Positions 1 to 8,219 of a stretch of 17,612 bases of DNA are shown one piece after another. This DNA comes from Bacteroidota bacterium. Lineage in GTDB: Bacteria; Bacteroidota; Bacteroidia; Bacteroidales; FEN-979. How positions within the stretch are numbered: the first letter of the stretch is position 1; each line of letters opens with the position of its first letter. The position numbers and the translations under genes were made by a program. The stretch spans positions 1 through 17,612 of the forward strand of contig JAPLDN010000170.1 of NCBI GenBank assembly GCA_026391755.1, written 5' to 3'. The notes below the pieces were generated by a model. That model had not been told where the DNA came from, searched no databases, and saw only the letters and a list, made by a program, of their open reading frames with translations.

Positions 1-1079
1 CGAGATCACCCTGATGCGTGACGGCTTGATCTCTGGATAATAAAACCTCAGACTTCCGCTGAAGGATCCGGTGATAACAACGATTAGAACAGCAAGCCGG
101 AATTTATTTCTTACATGGCCTTCGGGAAGATTCTCCAGCCATAAAACGAGGCTGATCATGGCCGATATAAAACATGTAGTGAAGTACCTTCTTCCTGCTC
201 CATTGGCAGCGACCCAGCCTGACGAAACAACAGCGAGAAGTGTCAGAAGTGCTTCAAAAAGGAAAAAATAAAACCAGGGGTTCGCAGTGATACCAGGCCA
301 GGTTTTAAATTTTCCGGTTCTGGTAGTGATCAGTAGTAAAAAGGTGATAAGCAGTCCCCAGACATAAACACTTTCAATCCTGTTTTCGGGCGAGAACAGG
401 AATACCCCAACGACGGATTCAAGAATGATGTCCAGGTTTGAAACAATTCCTGAAGCCGGGGCGAGAAAGCCGGAGTTATATGCCTGAACAGGGGTTGACA
501 CTCCCTTGGCATGATGAATCAAAAAGGAACCGGCAACCGCCCAGATTAAAACAGTGAAAACCGGGACCGGCAACCCTCGCCAGGAAAGCATCTTCAACGG
601 GGCCTTTCTGGAAGCAAAAAAATAAAGTCCCCCCATGAGAAATAATGAAAGGATGCTGATAAGGGCCATGTCGGAAACCCAGGCGGCAAGAATGAACATA
701 AAACAGCCCGATGAAAGCCATGCCAGGCATTTCCACCTGGCTTTGGAAGAAAAAGATCTATCGAGGAAATTCAGTGCAAGAATCACGCAGCTGGCCTGTA
801 TTCCATAAAGTATGAGCAGGAATTCAAGAAAATGCCAGGGCGGGAAAAACCAGGCCAGGGCGAGGGCCATCCTGCCAAATCCTGATTTCACGAACCGGGT
901 CAGGGCCCAGAACCCTGCAGAGAGGAGCAGGTAATGAACAATGGAAACAATGAGTACGGGTTGCTCACAGCCATATCGGAATTGAGCAGGGGATAGAAAT
1001 TTTCGGAAAACGTAAAAAACGAAAGCAGCATGATCAGAATGATCCCAATATTAATCAATATGCCTGTATGGCTTTTCAT
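1..1079 (-). pseudogene. Polytopic membrane protein, frame-disrupted and cut by window edge
   Basis: Last gene of the minus-strand operon. Its ATG (1079-1077) overlaps the SDR stop in an ATGA. The first ~40 residues have one transmembrane helix and a FYPLLNSDMAV segment, then this frame stops at 900. A second frame, from about 965 to the window edge without a stop, encodes a long hydrophobic protein (PVLIVSIVHYLLLSAGFWAL onward) with several helices. The halves differ by one frame. N-S-D after the first helix followed by many helices recalls GT-C/PMT-type membrane glycosyltransferases, but I do not firmly recognise the family. From memory of similar proteins, a loop usually lies between NSDMAV and the next helix and seems absent here, so this looks like an out-of-frame deletion rather than a one-base error. 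It may be a true pseudogene or an assembly fault. The function is not assigned; the C-terminus lies outside the window. Confidence 0.6.
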
Positions 1080-1939
1080 GGCCTGGTTCTGCTTAGTCGT
1101 TTGTGAACAATACGCTCTAGCAGGCCGAAAGGCAGAAGGGCTGCAATGCGCAGCTGAAGCATATTGTTGATACGATAAACAGCCTTTGGCCGTGTAACAC
1201 ATGCAACACGGTAAATAAACTCCGCTGCCTGACCGGGGCTTATGACTTTCCCTATTTCCTTCGAAGCCTGGGATGCAAATGCATAAAAAGCAGCTCTCAG
1301 GGGATCTCCTTCCAACCCGGCTTCTTCATTGCAGGCCAGCCCGGAGACAGTTTTCAGAAGTTCCGTATTGATAGCTCCGGGCCTGATCACCACTACGTCT
1401 ATCCCGTGAAACCTGAGTTCCTGCCTGAGCGCTTTGGCGTATCCTTCAACAAGTTTCTTTGACAATGGGTAAGCCATAAAAGGCATGGTAAGGTTCAGGC
1501 TCTCACTGCCTATATGGATAATCCTGCCTCCGGGTCTGCGGACTAAAGGAAGAAAAACCTGGTTCACCCGGTATCCCCCGAAAACATTAACTTCAAAGAT
1601 GCGCATGAATTCATTAACGTGGGTTCGCGATAACAGGAAATAATTATCGATACCTGCATTGTTGATAATAAGGTCGAGTTTACAATCTTCAACTTTCAAG
1701 ACAGCAAATGCGGCAGCAACCGACTTATCGGAAGTGATATCCATTTTCAGCGGCAGGAGAAGTTTTCTTCTGTTTGGATGACCTTCGGATAAGAGGGAGC
1801 CCTGAAAATCGCTGTATTCAGGGACTTCCAGGTCGGTTGCAATAACCTTCCATCCCTTTGAAAGGAATCGAAGTGCCAGCGCTTTACCTAGGCCCCTCCC
1901 GGCCCCGGAGATCAGAACCACCTTGTCACTATCGGGCAT
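1076..1939 (-). CDS. Short-chain dehydrogenase/reductase (SDR)
   Basis: NAD(P)-dependent classical SDR of 287 residues, the usual size. The start is the ATG at 1939, giving MPDSDKVVLISGAGRGLGKA with the nucleotide-binding Gly-rich loop at residues ~11-18. INNAG follows in the middle. The catalytic triad is visible: Ser in HIGSES, then Tyr and Lys in AYPLSKK. The frame is open about 90 codons further upstream, but that stretch is antisense-like and overlaps the flavoprotein gene, so it is rejected. The start overlaps the end of the flavoprotein gene by 11 bases and the stop overlaps the next gene (ATGA), so translation is probably coupled. The C-terminal tail is basic. The substrate cannot be read from sequence; pairing with a geranylgeranyl-reductase-type enzyme suggests a lipid or isoprenoid substrate, which is inference. 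Confidence 0.85.
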   Translation of the reverse strand: MPDSDKVVLISGAGRGLGKALALRFLSKGWKVIATDLEVPEYSDFQGSLLSEGHPNRRKLLLPLKMDITSDKSVAAAFAVLKVEDCKLDLIINNAGIDNYFLLSRTHVNEFMRIFEVNVFGGYRVNQVFLPLVRRPGGRIIHIGSESLNLTMPFMAYPLSKKLVEGYAKALRQELRFHGIDVVVIRPGAINTELLKTVSGLACNEEAGLEGDPLRAAFYAFASQASKEIGKVISPGQAAEFIYRVACVTRPKAVYRINNMLQLRIAALLPFGLLERIVHKRLSRTRP

Positions 1940-3125
1940 TTCGCATATATTTTTTTTCCTTTTGTTTCCGGATGAGCGAACAAAGTGCGCAAACCGGGTT
2001 CCATAATGGTTTCCATTTCCCGAGAGCAAGTGGAACATCGTTAAACGAACGTTCTCCCCTGAGCACTTTCCCAAAAGCCATCCACACTCTTTCGCTGTCG
2101 CGTACCCAATGATGAATCCTGAGCGGCATTGCATTGAACAGCGCACAAATATTCTTTGCTTCGAGCATTTCGGGCATGATCTCGGAATTGATCCTGGATG
2201 AATACAATGCAAGATCGGAAATTTTCCCTTCCAGTCTTTCCCTGATGACCCCGGCAGCTATTGTCCCGCTCTTTACAGCCCAGTAGATCCCCTCTCCAGT
2301 AAGCGCATCGGTAAGACCTGCTGCATCCCCCGCTACCAGCACCCTGCCGGAATGGCAAAGAGCTTTCCTGCTGCGAACAGGCAATGGGTGTGAACGGTTG
2401 GAAATTGTCTCAAGAATCGGGATACCGCAGGAGGCAATAAAGTCATTATAGTATCCCGGCATCCTCCGCGCCATATGTGCAGGGCCGCCAATACCTATTG
2501 AAAAATGATCTTTTTTCGGGAATATCCAGGCATACCCCCCTGGAAAAGTCCCCCAATCAAGGAATACGGTCTCCGAATATTTTTCCAGAATTTCCGGGCC
2601 TGACCTGACTTCCGCTTCCCAGGCCATCCCCCATTCGATATTATTGTTCAGGCCAAAGCTCCTTGCAACAAGGCTCGATGCCCCGTCGGCCCCGATCAGA
2701 AACTGTGAACGGTATTCTCCATGTACAGTCTTAACGTACACACCGCAGGCGTCCTGGCTGAGCCCGGTGACTTTTTCGGAAGTCAACACCCTTGCCCCTG
2801 CATTCACAGCCTGTTCCAGCAAAAAAGCATCAAACTCGTCCCTCATGGTACAATACATCAGGGGAAGCTTGTTAGTCCTTGTATAAACATCTTTAAACCC
2901 TGATGAAAACCTGAAAGAATGAATGGTAGTATGGACAATAGGACTGAGGTCAAACGGAATAACCGACAGTATCTTATGCGTAAGACCTGCCCCGCAAACC
3001 TTATAACGGGGGAATGCAGATTTCTCAAGTATTAAGGTACTGATCCCTGATTTCTGTAAATGATACGCGGCTATTGAACCGGCAGGACCGGCGCCAGAAA
3101 TGATGACATCGGCATCGCAATCCAT
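1929..3125 (-). CDS. Geranylgeranyl reductase family FAD-dependent oxidoreductase
   Basis: FAD-dependent enzyme of the geranylgeranyl-reductase/PHBH-like family, about 398 residues. The N-terminal dinucleotide-binding loop GAGPAGS (residues ~11-17) is followed by the family's FPRYKVCGAG segment. GADGASSLVARS lies mid-protein, and the FAD-ribityl motif AGDAAGLTDALTGEGIYWA is intact. This family reduces isoprenoid double bonds (chlorophyll side chains, archaeal lipids, quinone tails), but many bacterial members have unknown substrates. I chose the ATG at 3125; a GTG at 3131 would add two residues and overlap the kinase stop in a GTGA, and is equally possible. It overlaps the SDR by 11 bases, so the two oxidoreductases are probably co-translated and may act in sequence. 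A UbiA prenyltransferase is transcribed divergently about 2.6 kb away, consistent with an isoprenoid role but not proof of one. Confidence 0.85.
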   Translation of the reverse strand: MDCDADVIISGAGPAGSIAAYHLQKSGISTLILEKSAFPRYKVCGAGLTHKILSVIPFDLSPIVHTTIHSFRFSSGFKDVYTRTNKLPLMYCTMRDEFDAFLLEQAVNAGARVLTSEKVTGLSQDACGVYVKTVHGEYRSQFLIGADGASSLVARSFGLNNNIEWGMAWEAEVRSGPEILEKYSETVFLDWGTFPGGYAWIFPKKDHFSIGIGGPAHMARRMPGYYNDFIASCGIPILETISNRSHPLPVRSRKALCHSGRVLVAGDAAGLTDALTGEGIYWAVKSGTIAAGVIRERLEGKISDLALYSSRINSEIMPEMLEAKNICALFNAMPLRIHHWVRDSERVWMAFGKVLRGERSFNDVPLALGKWKPLWNPVCALCSLIRKQKEKKYMRNAR

Positions 3126-3127
3126 TG

Positions 3128-4038
3128 TCACAAAAGGGCTATGACTTCCCTCAGCAGTTTGTCCTTGTTAACGGGAACCACCCCTACCTCTTCGCAAACA
3201 AGTCCGCCTGCGAGGTTGGAGATATAAGCTATCTCATATGGCGGACGTTGCGCTGCCAGGCAGAGAGAAGCCACACCAATTACCGTATCCCCGGCCCCGC
3301 TCACATCGGATATCGACCTGACATGCGCGGGAATAAAGAAATTCTTCTGGTCCAGCTTGTCTTTCATGCTAAGTATCATACCATGTTCCGACAGGGTGGT
3401 CATCACATAGTCACATTTGATCTTATCTCTCAGCGACTGTGCAGCTTCAATAACGGCATCCCGGTCGCCTGCATCCAGTTCGATTTTCAGACCTTCCTTA
3501 AGCTCCTTAAGATTTGGCTTGAACAGGGTAACATTTGCAAAGGATTCAAAATTCTTTCTCTTGGGGTCAACCGCAGTAGGGATATTCCGCTTTCTTGCTT
3601 TCTTAACAACGACAGCGTCAGATAGTCAGCATGCACCAGGTCGTCATCTTCTTCCTCATCAACCCTGAGCATCTGGTAATTGTTCCCGAAAATCCTGAAT
3701 TTGGTCGTCGTGATCCTTCTCTGGCTCCTCACAATCCCCGACGCATCCATCTTCTCCTTCTTCATCAGTTCAAGGAAAATATCACCTTTATCGTCGGTGC
3801 CGATCACAGAACACAGTATCGGCCTGGCTCCCATCGCCCTGATATTCATGGCAACATTGGCGGCACCCCCCATCCTGTGTTCCCGTTTCCTTAATGCAAC
3901 AATAGGAATCGGCGCTTCGGGGGAGATCCTTTCAACTTTTCCCCAAAGGTATGAATCCACCATCACATCACCTATAACCATGACGTTCAGGCGATTGAAT
4001 GAATCGAAAATCTTTTTGTAACTGACTTCTTTTGCCAT
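3128..4038 (-). pseudogene. RfaE1/HldE-like PfkB sugar kinase, split by an out-of-frame gap
   Basis: Ribokinase/PfkB kinase closest to the kinase half of HldE (D-glycero-D-manno-heptose 7-phosphate kinase, LPS core heptose pathway). The N-terminal part, from ATG 4038, has VMVIGDVMVDSYLWGKVERI, SPEAPIP and GGAANVAMN, then RITTTKFR and MLRVDEE. The C-terminal part has AVDPKRKNF, LFKPNLKELKEGLK and the catalytic DVSGAGDTVIG, ending at 3128. The halves lie in different frames that meet near 3600-3620. At the joint the N-terminal frame reads LTLSLL and the other reads VVKKARKRNIPTAVDP. The segment with the conserved D-Y-x-K-G motif expected between them, roughly 25-30 residues, is missing. Continuing in frame 1 ends early at 3487. 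The protein should be inactive as written. It is either a recent pseudogene or an assembly deletion; the rest is well preserved. Confidence 0.85.
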
Positions 4039-4060
4039 GCTTGAGTGTTAATTCAATGGA

Positions 4061-4783
4061 CTATGCAAACTGGTAGTCGGCAATGGTCTTAATGTTTTTA
4101 TTTTTTTCGTCGGATGAGATCTTCCCGTCATGAAGCCTGATGATCCTGTGAGTATGCAAAGCGATATCCTCTTCATGGGTGACAATGATCACAGTATTTC
4201 CTTTATTATGGATCTGTTCAAGTAATCCGAGTATTTCAATGGAAGTTTTCGAATCGAGGTTCCCGGTTGGTTCGTCGGCAAGAATGATAGCCGGATCATT
4301 AACCAGGGCCCTTGCAATTGCAACACGCTGTCGCTGTCCCCCCGACAATTCGTTCGGCTTGTGAGTCATACGGTCGGTAAGCTTTACTTCTTCCATGACA
4401 TTCGAGGCCCGTTCCAGGCGCCTTGCTTTGCCGTATCCTGCATAGATCAATGGAAGCATTACATTTTCAAGTGCGGTGGACCGGGGAAGCAGGTTGAATG
4501 TCTGAAAAACGAAACCAATCTCGCGGTTCCTGATCTCAGCCAGGTTGTTATCGTCCATCTTGCTGACATCATGGCCGTTCAGCATATATCTACCACTGGT
4601 AGCAGTGTCAAGGCAGCCGAGAATGTTCATCAGGGTTGACTTTCCTGAACCCGAAGGTCCCATGATAGCAACGAATTCATTTTTACGGATAATTAATGAA
4701 ATGGAGCGCAGGGCTTCAACGACCACAGTCCCCACTTTGTAGTTTTTTACAATGTTCTCAAGGTTAATGATCTCTTTTTCCAT
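4061..4783 (-). CDS. ABC transporter ATP-binding protein, LolD/MacB type
   Basis: Stand-alone ABC ATPase of 240 residues. All motifs are present: Walker A GPSGSGKST (42-50), Q-loop Gln94 in FVFQTFNLLP, signature LSGGQ (146-150), Walker B IILADE (166-171) followed by PTGNLDS, and the H-loop His203 in VTHEED. The LNGHDVSKMD region and the ADEPTGNLDS string are typical of the LolD/MacB/FtsE-like group, which works with FtsX-like permeases in lipoprotein release, efflux or envelope stress. No permease gene lies in the window, so the partner is unknown. The C-terminus has a short extension rich in Lys and Asp/Glu. It sits 17 bases after the methyltransferase and 22 bases before the kinase on the same strand, consistent with operon membership. 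Start ATG 4783 gives MEKEIINLENI, the normal N-terminus for the family. Confidence 0.92.
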   Translation of the reverse strand: MEKEIINLENIVKNYKVGTVVVEALRSISLIIRKNEFVAIMGPSGSGKSTLMNILGCLDTATSGRYMLNGHDVSKMDDNNLAEIRNREIGFVFQTFNLLPRSTALENVMLPLIYAGYGKARRLERASNVMEEVKLTDRMTHKPNELSGGQRQRVAIARALVNDPAIILADEPTGNLDSKTSIEILGLLEQIHNKGNTVIIVTHEEDIALHTHRIIRLHDGKISSDEKNKNIKTIADYQFA

Positions 4784-4800
4784 GGATCAAAGATAAAGGG

Positions 4801-5595
4801 TTAAAATCGTAGTACAAAATCTTCTTTACTAAGTTCTTCGCGAAAATATACAACACCAAGGTGGAAAAGGTCGATACTGACCCTCACTTCAGGCTCAGCA
4901 ATAATGAATTTCCAGGCTTCTTCCATCTCGCCCGACCAGTGGATGTCATCGAATACCACAACAGATGAGGCATTCAGGTGCGGTTTACACTCCTCCCAGT
5001 ATTTCAGTGTAGGTCCCTTTCGGTGGTTCCCGTCGAAAAACACCAGGTCGGGCTTCGGCATCAGTCCCAGGGCCTCCCTGAGTTTTACATCAAAAGCTCC
5101 GGTCAATACCGTTATATTCTTTTTTCCTGATTTATCAAAAGCCCGGCGGGCCAGGGCGGCGGTCTCAGGACAGCCTTCCATGGTTATTATCCTTGCATCG
5201 GGTGCCGCCTCTGCCATATAAAGTGCGCTGAGACCAAGTGAAGTACCGAACTCAAGAATTGAAACAGCTTTTTGTTCTTTAACCAGTTTGTAAAGGAACC
5301 GGCCTTCAGCAGCTGATATAAGGGACCGGCGGGCAAGGTTTTTAACTTTGATAGTCCCGGTTCCCGGCCCATACTCATTCGAACCGGCTCCGAAATCAAG
5401 CCTGTTTATCGTGCTTTTGTCATTTAACAATTCCTTCCTGAATCCCTCCGTTTTTGTAAAAGCAGGATATTGTGTTTTATCCTTAAGTATACCGGCCCAG
5501 AATTTATAGATAAAGGGCGAATGCAAGCTGAATTTTGACTGCACCGAACAACGGAATCTGATATATGCTGAAAATGAATTCTTCAAGCTGTGCAT
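4801..5595 (-). CDS. Class I SAM-dependent methyltransferase (O-methyltransferase-like)
   Basis: First gene of the minus-strand operon, 264 residues from ATG 5595 (MHSLKNSFSAYIRFR). An upstream extension to 5640 is open, but it would run through a GC-rich hairpin and a T-rich tract, so the shorter start is preferred. The N-terminal FSLHSPFIYKFW is a feature I associate with a Bacteroidota-specific methyltransferase group. The SAM-binding region is ILEFGTSLGLSALYMAEAAP, with the acidic residue after the next strand in IITMEG. VFFDGNHRKGP and VVFDDIHWS match later motifs of O-methyltransferase-like (Methyltransf_24) proteins. The substrate is unknown. Its position ahead of an ABC ATPase, a heptose-type kinase and two oxidoreductases hints at envelope or lipid chemistry, which is inference. 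Confidence 0.85.
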   Translation of the reverse strand: MHSLKNSFSAYIRFRCSVQSKFSLHSPFIYKFWAGILKDKTQYPAFTKTEGFRKELLNDKSTINRLDFGAGSNEYGPGTGTIKVKNLARRSLISAAEGRFLYKLVKEQKAVSILEFGTSLGLSALYMAEAAPDARIITMEGCPETAALARRAFDKSGKKNITVLTGAFDVKLREALGLMPKPDLVFFDGNHRKGPTLKYWEECKPHLNASSVVVFDDIHWSGEMEEAWKFIIAEPEVRVSIDLFHLGVVYFREELSKEDFVLRF

Positions 5596-5626
5596 AAAAA
5601 TAAAAAAACAGGGCCGGGGCAGGCCC
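5594..5626 (-). terminator. Hairpin plus T-rich tract just 5' of the methyltransferase
   Basis: On the minus strand a GGGCC/GGCCC stem (5622-5626 with 5611-5615) encloses a 6-base loop. It is followed by TGTTTTTTTATTTTTA, which runs directly into the ATG at 5595. This has the shape of a small intrinsic terminator or attenuator in the leader of the operon. The stem is only 5 bp, so it may have no function. Confidence 0.35.
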
Positions 5627-5724
5627 ATTAAAATAACCACATCTTATGACGATTATTGTGCTCTGAAGTTACACTTCCGGGCAGTTCATTTTGGACATTC
5701 ACGAGAATTGCAACGCTCTTTTCT

Positions 5725-5732
5725 TAATTTTG
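5725..5732 (+). promoter_or_regulatory. Putative Bacteroidota -7 box for the ubiA-like gene
   Basis: TAATTTTG matches the Bacteroidota -7 consensus TAnnTTTG exactly and lies 18 bases before the GTG start. No well-spaced -33 TTTG is visible; the nearest TTG is only 14 bases upstream of the box. Part of the divergent intergenic region 5596-5750. Confidence 0.4.
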
Positions 5733-5750
5733 CAGGAATAAACAAGGAAC

Positions 5751-6620
5751 GTGCAGAAACAATTAGAAAATATCGGCAATTATTTTTCGCTTGTAAAAAT
5801 CCATCACACCCTGTTTTCACTGCCGTTTGCAATGATAGGGTTATTCCTTGCCTTTAAAGAAACAGGCTCCGTGATCAGTTTGCGGGACCTTCTCCTGGTC
5901 ATCCTGTGCGTTCTTTTTGCAAGGAATGCAGCCATGGCATTCAACCGTTATGCCGATGTGAGATTTGACAGTAAAAACCCACGCACTGCAGCCCGGGAAC
6001 TTCCGCGAAACATCATCAGCCGGCAGGCCGCCCTTGCATTTATCATTATCAATGCCCTGCTTTTCATGGGAGCTGCCTGGTTCCTGAACCTGCTCTGTTT
6101 CCTGCTTTCCCCCGTTGCTTTGCTGGTGGTGCTCGGGTACAGCCTGACAAAACGGTTCACCTCGCTTTCGCATGTTTTCCTCGGCCTTGGACTGGCCCTG
6201 GCACCTATCGGGGCTTATATTGCCGTGACAGCCCATTTTGACATCCTGCCGCTGTTGTTTTCCTTTTCGGTGATCTTTTGGGTAGCCGGCTTCGATATCA
6301 TTTATGCCATGCAGGACACAGCTTTTGACAAGAGCGAGCAGTTAAAGTCCCTTCCTGTTTTCCTGGGAAGCAAAAATGCCCTTCTCCTTTCCATAGTATT
6401 TCATGTAATCTCCGTTGGATTTCTTGTTACCGCGGGCCTTATTGGCCCTTTTGGAAAGATATACTGGTCAGGAATGGCCATTTATACAGCCCTGATCATT
6501 TACCAGCACATCCTAGTGAAACCCAACGACCTTTCAAAAGTCAACCTCGCTTTTTTCACCCTGAACGGCATTGCATCGGTAATTTACGCTTGTTTTGTGA
6601 TTGCCGATCTTTACCTCTGA
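5751..6620 (+). CDS. UbiA-family prenyltransferase (4-hydroxybenzoate polyprenyltransferase-like)
   Basis: Integral membrane protein of 289 residues that joins a polyprenyl diphosphate to an aromatic or similar acceptor in the cytoplasmic membrane. Both Asp-rich metal/diphosphate motifs are intact: NRYADVRFD (N65, D69, D73) and DIIYAMQDTAFD (D182, D189, D193). The NP.TA.RELP segment after the first motif is also typical. About eight or nine hydrophobic helices fill the rest. The start is GTG at 5751; the N-terminal NYFSLVKIHHTLFSLPFA is the normal beginning for the family, and the first ATG at residue 28 would cut it off. It most resembles the ubiA-like group common in Bacteroidota, which use menaquinone, so the true acceptor may not be 4-hydroxybenzoate. 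Its stop abuts the comM stop with no spacer. It is divergent from the GG-reductase operon. Confidence 0.85.
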   Translation: MQKQLENIGNYFSLVKIHHTLFSLPFAMIGLFLAFKETGSVISLRDLLLVILCVLFARNAAMAFNRYADVRFDSKNPRTAARELPRNIISRQAALAFIIINALLFMGAAWFLNLLCFLLSPVALLVVLGYSLTKRFTSLSHVFLGLGLALAPIGAYIAVTAHFDILPLLFSFSVIFWVAGFDIIYAMQDTAFDKSEQLKSLPVFLGSKNALLLSIVFHVISVGFLVTAGLIGPFGKIYWSGMAIYTALIIYQHILVKPNDLSKVNLAFFTLNGIASVIYACFVIADLYL

Positions 6621-8159
6621 TCACCTTCCCCAGTTTTCCCTGTCCAGCGAACGGTAAGTAATTGCTTCGGCCAGGTGCTCAGCCGTGATTTCTTCTGTAC
6701 TATTCAGATCGGCAATGGTACGCGCAACCTTTAAAATCCGTTCATAGGCTCTCGCCGATAATCCGAGTCTGTCCATGGCATTTTTCAGGAGCATGCCCGA
6801 GGAGTCGTCAACCCGGCAGAACTGGCGCAGCTGCCGGGGATTCATCTGTGCATTGCAGTATACCCCTTTGGAGCCCTTAAACCTTTTTTCCTGGTTTTGC
6901 TTTGCCCTGACCACCCTGTTTCTCATATCATTGCTACTTTCGGCGGATGGCTGATCCCTGAGATCACGGTAAGGAACAGGGATCACTTCAACCTGTATAT
7001 CAATCCTGTCGAAAAGCGGACCTGAAATTTTGTGAAGATATTTCTGGATTATGCCGGGATTGCACTGGCAGGGTGTCTGGGGATGGTTATAATAGCCGCA
7101 GGGGCAAGGGTTCATGGCTGCAATGAGCATGAAGCTTGCCGGGTAAGTGGTCGATACCTTTGCCCTGCATACCGTTACAACCCGGTCTTCCATGGGCTGC
7201 CTAAGAACTTCGAGAACCTGTCTGTTGAACTCCGGCAGCTCATCGAGAAACAACACACCGTTATGCGCAAGTGAAATTTCCCCGGGCCGGGGAATGCTGC
7301 CCCCTCCAACCAGGGCTACAGGTGAAATTGTATGATGGGGCGACCTGAAAGGCCTTGCCGTGACCAGTGGGCCTGAACCGTTCAGCCTCCCGGCCACTGA
7401 ATGTATCTTGGTCGTTTCGAGCGCCTCCTGCAGAATGAGGGGAGGCAGGATAGACGGCAGCCGTTTAGCCATCATGGTTTTTCCCGCTCCCGGCGGACCG
7501 ATCAAAAGAACATTATGCCCCCCTGCTGCCGCTATCTCCAATGCCCTTTTGATGTTTTCCTGCCCCCTTACATCTGCAAAATCCAGGGCGGGGTTACCCT
7601 TCGCATTCCCAAACTCAGCCTCTATATCAACCCTGGTACACTCAAGTATTCCATCCCCGTTGAAAAAACCGATCACCTCTTTGATATTCCCGGCTCCATA
7701 GATGTCAATACCGTCAACCACGGCCGCCTCCCTGGCGTTCCCGGCAGGAAGGATCAGTCCTTTGAATCCCTGTTTCCTGGCTTCCAGCGAGATCGGTAAG
7801 GCGCCTTTGACAGGAAGCAGGCTGCCATCGAGTGAAAGCTCCCCCATGATCACATACTTCTCAAGCTTATCTGTTTTGATCATTTCAGAGGCCGCAAGGA
7901 TGCCCATAGCGATAGGAAGATCATAGGAAGAGCCCTCCTTGCGGATATCGGCCGGGGCCAGGTTGATCACGATTTTCTTGCCTGGGACTTTAAAGCCGTT
8001 ATTCTTCAGAGCCGATTCTATCCGCTGATGGCTTTCACGTACTGCATTGTCGGGCAGCCCAACCATGAAAAACTGAATCCCCTGGTCGATATTCACTTCC
8101 ACCGTGATCATCAGGGCCTGTATCCCTGTTATGGCACATCCGTATGTCTTGACCAGCAT
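6621..8159 (-). CDS. comM: YifB/ComM-family Mg-chelatase-like AAA+ ATPase
   Basis: ComM (YifB) family, 512 residues, the standard length. In naturally competent bacteria ComM is a hexameric helicase that promotes branch migration during integration of transformed DNA; most non-competent bacteria also carry it. The start is ATG 8159 (MLVKTYGCAITGIQA), the canonical N-terminus; an upstream extension to 8198 is unlikely. The order is an N-terminal ChlI-like (Lon-protease-fold) domain (~1-165), Walker A GPPGAGKT (221-228), then FLDELPEF as Walker B, a cysteine cluster in MNPCPCGYYNHPQTPCQC, and the C-terminal helical domain ending TYRSLDREN. No motif is missing. The stop directly abuts the ubiA stop (TGATCA at 6618-6623), and it follows the gldB-like gene by about 60 bases on the same strand. 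Confidence 0.93.
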   Translation of the reverse strand: MLVKTYGCAITGIQALMITVEVNIDQGIQFFMVGLPDNAVRESHQRIESALKNNGFKVPGKKIVINLAPADIRKEGSSYDLPIAMGILAASEMIKTDKLEKYVIMGELSLDGSLLPVKGALPISLEARKQGFKGLILPAGNAREAAVVDGIDIYGAGNIKEVIGFFNGDGILECTRVDIEAEFGNAKGNPALDFADVRGQENIKRALEIAAAGGHNVLLIGPPGAGKTMMAKRLPSILPPLILQEALETTKIHSVAGRLNGSGPLVTARPFRSPHHTISPVALVGGGSIPRPGEISLAHNGVLFLDELPEFNRQVLEVLRQPMEDRVVTVCRAKVSTTYPASFMLIAAMNPCPCGYYNHPQTPCQCNPGIIQKYLHKISGPLFDRIDIQVEVIPVPYRDLRDQPSAESSNDMRNRVVRAKQNQEKRFKGSKGVYCNAQMNPRQLRQFCRVDDSSGMLLKNAMDRLGLSARAYERILKVARTIADLNSTEEITAEHLAEAITYRSLDRENWGR

Positions 8160-8219
8160 GAAAGAGGTTTTGGTACTCCTTAATCCACCATCAGACAAAA
8201 AGTGACATGAAAATTGAGA

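Noticed and set aside
3125..3625. Plus-strand frame (166 codons) opposite the kinase
   Set aside because: It is antisense to the conserved C-terminal half of the PfkB protein; it appears long only because the true frame is broken.
3590..3625. Programmed ribosomal frameshift in the kinase gene
   Set aside because: A frameshift would not supply the missing D-Y-x-K-G segment, so simple recoding cannot give a normal kinase.
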